Positions 5,774 to 9,176 of a stretch of DNA of 9,176 nucleotides are shown here, one piece after another. The DNA comes from Oscillospiraceae bacterium. GTDB taxonomy: Bacteria; Bacillota; Clostridia; Oscillospirales; Ruminococcaceae. The stretch covers positions 1 through 9,176 of the forward strand of contig JAFPPJ010000233.1 in the NCBI GenBank assembly GCA_017410745.1, written 5' to 3'. Below the pieces are notes generated by a model. It searched no databases. It had not been told where the DNA came from and saw nothing but the letters and a program-made list of their open reading frames with translations. Each line of letters starts with the position of its first letter. Position 1 is the stretch's first letter. The translations under genes and the position numbers were made by a program.

Positions 5774-8006
5774 ATGTAAATAGTCCGTATAATGCCTGTC
5801 CTACGCAGATGCCGCCGTCATTAGGAGGTATCTGACTGTGGAGAAGTACATCGAATCCCGACTTTTCGAGCTTGTCACGGGTCAGCCGCACAAGCAGCCT
5901 GTTCTGAAATACGCCGCCAGTGAGTGCGGCAGTATTTATGCCAAAGCTGTCCCTTGCGGCTATACATTCCTCTGTTATCATATCCGCAAGCGATGCATGG
6001 AACATCATCGCCAGGTCGTATATATTATCGCCGTCCGATGCACGCAGCGCGATCTCACGCACAAGTGCGGATGTATCCGACAGCCTGCCCGGGTATACAT
6101 CGGAAGCACTGCCTTTTTCTGCGGCAAACATCAGAGCGGTGGATGCCTCACCCTCAAAGGTAGAGGCGCGGCGTATGCCGAGTATGGCGGATACCGCATC
6201 GAACAGCCGTCCGCAGCTTGTAGACACTGCTGTGTTTATACCCCGGCTTTTCATCATTTCTATAAGTGTAAAGGCTTTTTCATCACACAGTCCGAGCTTT
6301 GTACAAAGCCCCTTTCCGTCTGGCATATCCGAAAGAAGGCTCGCTGCGATACGCCATCCCTCTCTGGAGGCGAGGTCGCCGCCTACCTGCCGGAACTGTG
6401 CGATGTGCGATACGCGGCGGTATTCACGTATATCGCATACGAATACCTCTCCGCCCCATATGGTGCCGTCATCGCCGTAACCCGTGCCGTCAAAGCTTAC
6501 ACCTATCACCGGGTCATATCGGCGGTTCTCAGCCATGCATGAAAGCACATGCGCATAGTGATGCTGTACCTTGATTAGCGGCACGCCGAGCTTATGTGCC
6601 ATATCCTCTGCAATGGCAGTGGTATTATAACCGGGATGCTTGTCGCATATCAAAGTGTCCGGCTGTGCCTCGAGAAGTCTGCACATCCTTTCGGACGCGG
6701 ACAAAAGTGCATCTGCCGTGCGTATATCCTCCATGTCGCCGACATATGGTGAGGGATAGAGAAGACCGTATTTGCCTATGCAGAATGTATTTTTGAGTTC
6801 TCCGCCTATGCCGAGAACGATCCTGTCTGTTTTATCTGTCATTATTGGCAGAGGAGCATATCCTCTTGACCGTCTTATCATATAGGGCTTGCCGTCAAGC
6901 ACCTGTGTCACGCTGTCATCCGCTCGGATGAGTATATCCCTGTTGTGGGACATTATCACATCACAGAAGGATGATATCTCCCTTAATGCGTCCTCATCGG
7001 TGCGGCATATCGGAGCGCCCTTTACATTTGCGCTTGTCATGACGAGCGCATCGGATATGCTGTATGTATCCGGCAGGTCAAAGAGCAGCATGTGTATCGG
7101 TGAATAGGGCAGCATCACGCCGATAGTGGGATTGTCGGGCGCGATATGTTCGGACAGCCCCAGCCGCTCAAGAAGTACTATCGGTTTCTGCCATCCTGTA
7201 AGAAGCGCTTCTTCCTCGGGCGTTACCTTGCACTCGCGGCGCACGGTATCCATATCGCGCATCATTACGGCAAACGGCTTCATTGGGCGTGATTTGAGCT
7301 TCCTCAGACGAAGCACTGCTTCATCGTTCCTTGCATCACAGCACAGATGAAATCCGCCTATGCCCTTTATGGCGGCGATCTTGCCTTCTGCTATGGCCTT
7401 TCGCACATAGGAAACAGCATCAAGTCCTCGAAGCTCCGTGCCTATGATATAGACCTGCGGGCCGCAGTCGTTGCAGCAAACGGGCTGTGCATCGTATCGC
7501 CTTGACATATGATCTGTATATTCCCGTGCGCATATGCTGCACATGGGGAAGCCCTTCATGCTCGTGCGTTCGCGGTCATAGGGCATATTGTCAAGTATGG
7601 TAAGTCTCGGGCCGCACTGCGTACAGTTGATGAACGGATGCAGATAACGCCTGTCATGCGGATCAAGGAGCTCCTTGCTGCATTTCTCGCATATCGCTAT
7701 ATCGGGTGATACGAAAATATCACCGTATTCGCGTTCGCTTTCTATTATCCTGAAATCGTCATATGCCCGTAACGGCAATTCCTTTACATCGACCGAAAGT
7801 ACAACAGCACGTTCGGGAGGAGAGTATCTGAGCGTATCGGTGAATGCGGCAAGATCATTCTCGCTTCCGTATGCGATTATCTCCACATATGAACCCTTGT
7901 TAGAGGCAGTGCCGCATATATCGTGTCTTCTTGCGGCATTTGCAGTGAACGGGCGGAAGCCTACTCCCTGTACTATGCCGTACACATGGATATTGACTGT
8001 CTTCAT
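5772..8006 (-). CDS. hypF: Carbamoyltransferase HypF
   Basis: HypF turns carbamoyl phosphate and ATP into carbamoyl-adenylate and transfers the carbamoyl group to the C-terminal cysteine of HypE. The 744-residue protein is full length with all domains in order. The acylphosphatase domain (1-90) has VQGVGFRPF (12-20, Arg18) and Asn36. Two zinc fingers, each CX2C-X18-CX2C, use Cys106/109/128/131 and Cys156/159/178/181. The YrdC-like domain (about 200-385) has KGIGGFHLCCDA and TSANVKGAPIC. The Kae1-like domain (about 395-744) has H482-x3-H486, SFDGTGYGDDGTIWGGE (504-520) and the C-terminal PPNDGG (728-732). The start ATG 8006 overlaps the preceding stop as ATGA and gives the standard N-terminus; ATG 8045 would add 13 unrelated residues inside the upstream gene. 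The ribosome site is weak, so translation is probably coupled. Confidence 0.97.
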   Translation of the reverse strand: MKTVNIHVYGIVQGVGFRPFTANAARRHDICGTASNKGSYVEIIAYGSENDLAAFTDTLRYSPPERAVVLSVDVKELPLRAYDDFRIIESEREYGDIFVSPDIAICEKCSKELLDPHDRRYLHPFINCTQCGPRLTILDNMPYDRERTSMKGFPMCSICAREYTDHMSRRYDAQPVCCNDCGPQVYIIGTELRGLDAVSYVRKAIAEGKIAAIKGIGGFHLCCDARNDEAVLRLRKLKSRPMKPFAVMMRDMDTVRRECKVTPEEEALLTGWQKPIVLLERLGLSEHIAPDNPTIGVMLPYSPIHMLLFDLPDTYSISDALVMTSANVKGAPICRTDEDALREISSFCDVIMSHNRDILIRADDSVTQVLDGKPYMIRRSRGYAPLPIMTDKTDRIVLGIGGELKNTFCIGKYGLLYPSPYVGDMEDIRTADALLSASERMCRLLEAQPDTLICDKHPGYNTTAIAEDMAHKLGVPLIKVQHHYAHVLSCMAENRRYDPVIGVSFDGTGYGDDGTIWGGEVFVCDIREYRRVSHIAQFRQVGGDLASREGWRIAASLLSDMPDGKGLCTKLGLCDEKAFTLIEMMKSRGINTAVSTSCGRLFDAVSAILGIRRASTFEGEASTALMFAAEKGSASDVYPGRLSDTSALVREIALRASDGDNIYDLAMMFHASLADMITEECIAARDSFGINTAALTGGVFQNRLLVRLTRDKLEKSGFDVLLHSQIPPNDGGICVGQALYGLFT

Positions 8007-8992
8007 AGCCGTCCCGATACGGCAAAATGAGGGAAGTCCACCCATCTGCCGCTGTATTCTCTTACCGCGCGTTTCAGCGAGATATCTGCTATCACTGTAT
8101 CATATCCTCCTGTGAGTATGAGTTCGCGAAGTGCGTCCTCATCGTCTATATGTGTGTCATTATCCTGCATATATTCGGGCAGCATATCGAAGAACGAAGC
8201 GCAGTCGCCGCCTGTTTTGCGTCTGAGTGCATTCGCGGTGAATTGTTCGTGTATTATCAGTGTATGTCCTGTATCCGATACATCGGGCAGGGGCGACAGA
8301 CATGCAGTCTCATAGGGTATGCTGTATGTATCGCGAAGATACTGTGCCGCCTTTATGCCGCAGTGAGATATCACGAGCAGCTTTTCACAGGATGATGCGT
8401 GTATGATATCATCGATGCCGCTGTCCATCCCGAATACCATAGTATCATCAGAGCCTGATGCGGCTTTGATGAAGGAAGCATCGGTCATGCCGGTATCAAG
8501 CGGAGTAGCGCCTATCACGCCGACTCTGCCCTTTACTGTATCATATCTCTCCGTGAAGCTGCGGAACAGCTTGAGATATGCCGCCTCGGCTCCCTTGTCG
8601 TAAAGCTTTGCGCCATAGGTATCTACGCTTATGCATTTAACGCCTGTCTTCTTTTCGCATATGCGTTCGAGTGCGCGAAAGTCCGTTGCTATGACCGCAG
8701 GCACAGGAGTGCCTACAATAGCGGTGAATGGCGTGCCTATCTGCTGTACTGCCTTTGCAAGCTTTTCTGCGAGCCTGTCGTCACGGCCGAGTATCGCATC
8801 CATATCACGAAGACCTGCGCTGAAAAGTGCGGAAGGCTTCTTTCCCCAGCGCGGCTCGTCAAATCCGCATACATTTCCGGTACAGCCGCCCGCATCACAT
8901 ATCACCGTGATGCCTCCCATCTCGAACAGTACCGCACAGGCACCGGATATATCGGGGGCAAACGGCGAGAGATATGTCAGGAGCTTTTTCAT
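8003..8992 (-). CDS. Short nitrogenase component 1-like protein (NifD/NifK/NifE/NifN superfamily)
   Basis: A complete 329-residue member of the nitrogenase/oxidoreductase component 1 superfamily, much shorter than NifD or NifK (about 450-520). Family marks: the N-terminal SPFAPDISGACAVLFEMGG (9-27) followed by GGC (35-37), which matches the glycine-alanine and HGxxGC block of component 1; GTPVPAVIATDF, which matches the TCPTxxIGDD segment; GVIGATPLDTG; and the C-terminal FPHFAVSG, with Rossmann-like segments between. Aligned by eye with NifK, only Cys37 keeps a P-cluster ligand position (NifK Cys95); the positions of Cys70 and Cys153 are Pro13 and a Thr. Other nearby cysteines (19, 32, 42) might bind a cluster instead. 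It has GGGGAGG 7 nt before the ATG, which overlaps the stop of a second component 1-like gene. Its role may be as a partner subunit or scaffold; the function is unknown. Family membership is firm, the role is inference. Confidence 0.85.
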   Translation of the reverse strand: MKKLLTYLSPFAPDISGACAVLFEMGGITVICDAGGCTGNVCGFDEPRWGKKPSALFSAGLRDMDAILGRDDRLAEKLAKAVQQIGTPFTAIVGTPVPAVIATDFRALERICEKKTGVKCISVDTYGAKLYDKGAEAAYLKLFRSFTERYDTVKGRVGVIGATPLDTGMTDASFIKAASGSDDTMVFGMDSGIDDIIHASSCEKLLVISHCGIKAAQYLRDTYSIPYETACLSPLPDVSDTGHTLIIHEQFTANALRRKTGGDCASFFDMLPEYMQDNDTHIDDEDALRELILTGGYDTVIADISLKRAVREYSGRWVDFPHFAVSGRL

Positions 8993-9176
8993 ATCCGCAC
9001 CTCCCCGAGCAGCTCATAAAGCCGTATCACGCCGTCATATCCGAAGGGCTGTTCCTCATCCTGGAACGGTATGCAGGGTATATCCGGATGATAGTAGCCC
9101 GCATCCGTGCCTATGGCGATATCGACCGGCGAAGTGCATTCATAGGAGGTCATTGTGGGAGACAGGTTGGAGAATA
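8989..9176 (-). CDS. Nitrogenase component 1-like protein, C-terminal end only (cut by window edge)
   Basis: An open frame enters from the right edge and ends at TGA 8991-8989. The visible 61 residues include TSPVDIAIGTDAGYYHPD, then IPFQDEEQPFGYDG and VIRLYELLGE. The GY-G-x-x-R-L-x-x-L pattern in the final helix is typical of the C-terminus of nitrogenase component 1 proteins (NifD, NifK, NifE, NifN and relatives). With the next gene it makes a pair, as in NifDK or NifEN. Its stop overlaps the next ATG by 4 nt (ATGA). The cysteine ligands that would tell its type lie beyond the window. Confidence 0.75.
   Translation of the reverse strand, partial: FSNLSPTMTSYECTSPVDIAIGTDAGYYHPDIPCIPFQDEEQPFGYDGVIRLYELLGEVRI
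9000..9006 (-). promoter_or_regulatory. Ribosome binding site of the 329-residue nitrogenase-like gene
   Basis: GGGGAGG on the minus strand lies 7 nt before the ATG at 8992, inside the final codons of the upstream nitrogenase-like gene. It confirms this start and shows that the gene can be translated independently as well as by coupling. Confidence 0.8.

Noticed and set aside
5838..6542. Long plus-strand open frame of 234 codons inside hypF
   Set aside because: It is antisense to the conserved Kae1-like domain of hypF, has no recognisable domain and no ribosome site with operon context; it is a by-product of the codon use of hypF.
8007..8045. Longer HypF start at ATG 8045
   Set aside because: The extra 13 residues are not part of the acylphosphatase domain, and ATG 8006 gives the same ATGA overlap seen at other junctions of the operon.
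1..9176. CRISPR array, tRNA, rRNA, insertion sequence or attachment site
   Set aside because: No regularly spaced direct repeats, no cloverleaf, no transposase or integrase motifs and no terminal inverted repeats were seen; the only long inverted repeat is the terminator at 3455-3488.

Overview
The window looks like chromosomal DNA of an anaerobic Firmicute, most likely a Ruminococcus-like member of the Oscillospiraceae/Clostridia. The reasons are near-balanced base composition with heavy use of ATA for isoleucine, GGAGG-type ribosome binding sites, sigma-A type promoters, an OhrR/MarR-controlled ABC exporter of the fused ATPase-permease type, and an anaerobe-type hyp operon. The genus is an inference from style, not from a marker gene.

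Left block (1-2119, minus strand): a two-gene operon. A 145-residue MarR regulator of the OhrR peroxide-sensing type (2071-1634) is followed after 2 nt by a fused ABC ATPase/FtsX-like permease that runs off the left edge. Its promoter (TTGACA, 17 nt, TAAAAT) is overlaid by an AT-rich palindromic operator that closely resembles the classical OhrR box, so the operon is probably autorepressed and induced by oxidants.

Middle block (2234-3488, plus strand): a single-gene unit encoding a 370-residue multipass membrane protein of the EpsG family (putative exopolysaccharide polymerase). It has a full-consensus extended -10 promoter and a short structured leader. A perfect 14-bp hairpin follows it and is shared with the convergent operon to its right.

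Right block (3502-9176, minus strand): a tightly packed operon, read right to left: the end of a nitrogenase component 1-like gene, a second short nitrogenase component 1-like gene, hypF, hypC, hypD and hypE. Every junction is a 4-nt ATGA overlap except hypF-hypC, where the hypC Shine-Dalgarno overlaps the hypF stop. HypF and HypE make the cyanide ligands, and HypC and HypD carry and assemble the Fe(CN)2CO unit of [NiFe]-hydrogenases. No nickel-insertion genes (hypA, hypB) and no hydrogenase subunits lie in the window.

The most interesting point is translational coupling of a pair of divergent nitrogenase-like proteins to the complete Fe(CN)2CO machinery. The fully visible member is only 329 residues and has lost two of the three canonical cluster-ligand cysteine positions. 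This may be an uncharacterised metallocofactor or nitrogenase-like reductase system, or a nitrogenase-like pair simply co-expressed with hydrogenase maturation. The part that would decide it (the rest of the first gene, any NifH-like reductase and any hydrogenase) lies beyond position 9176.
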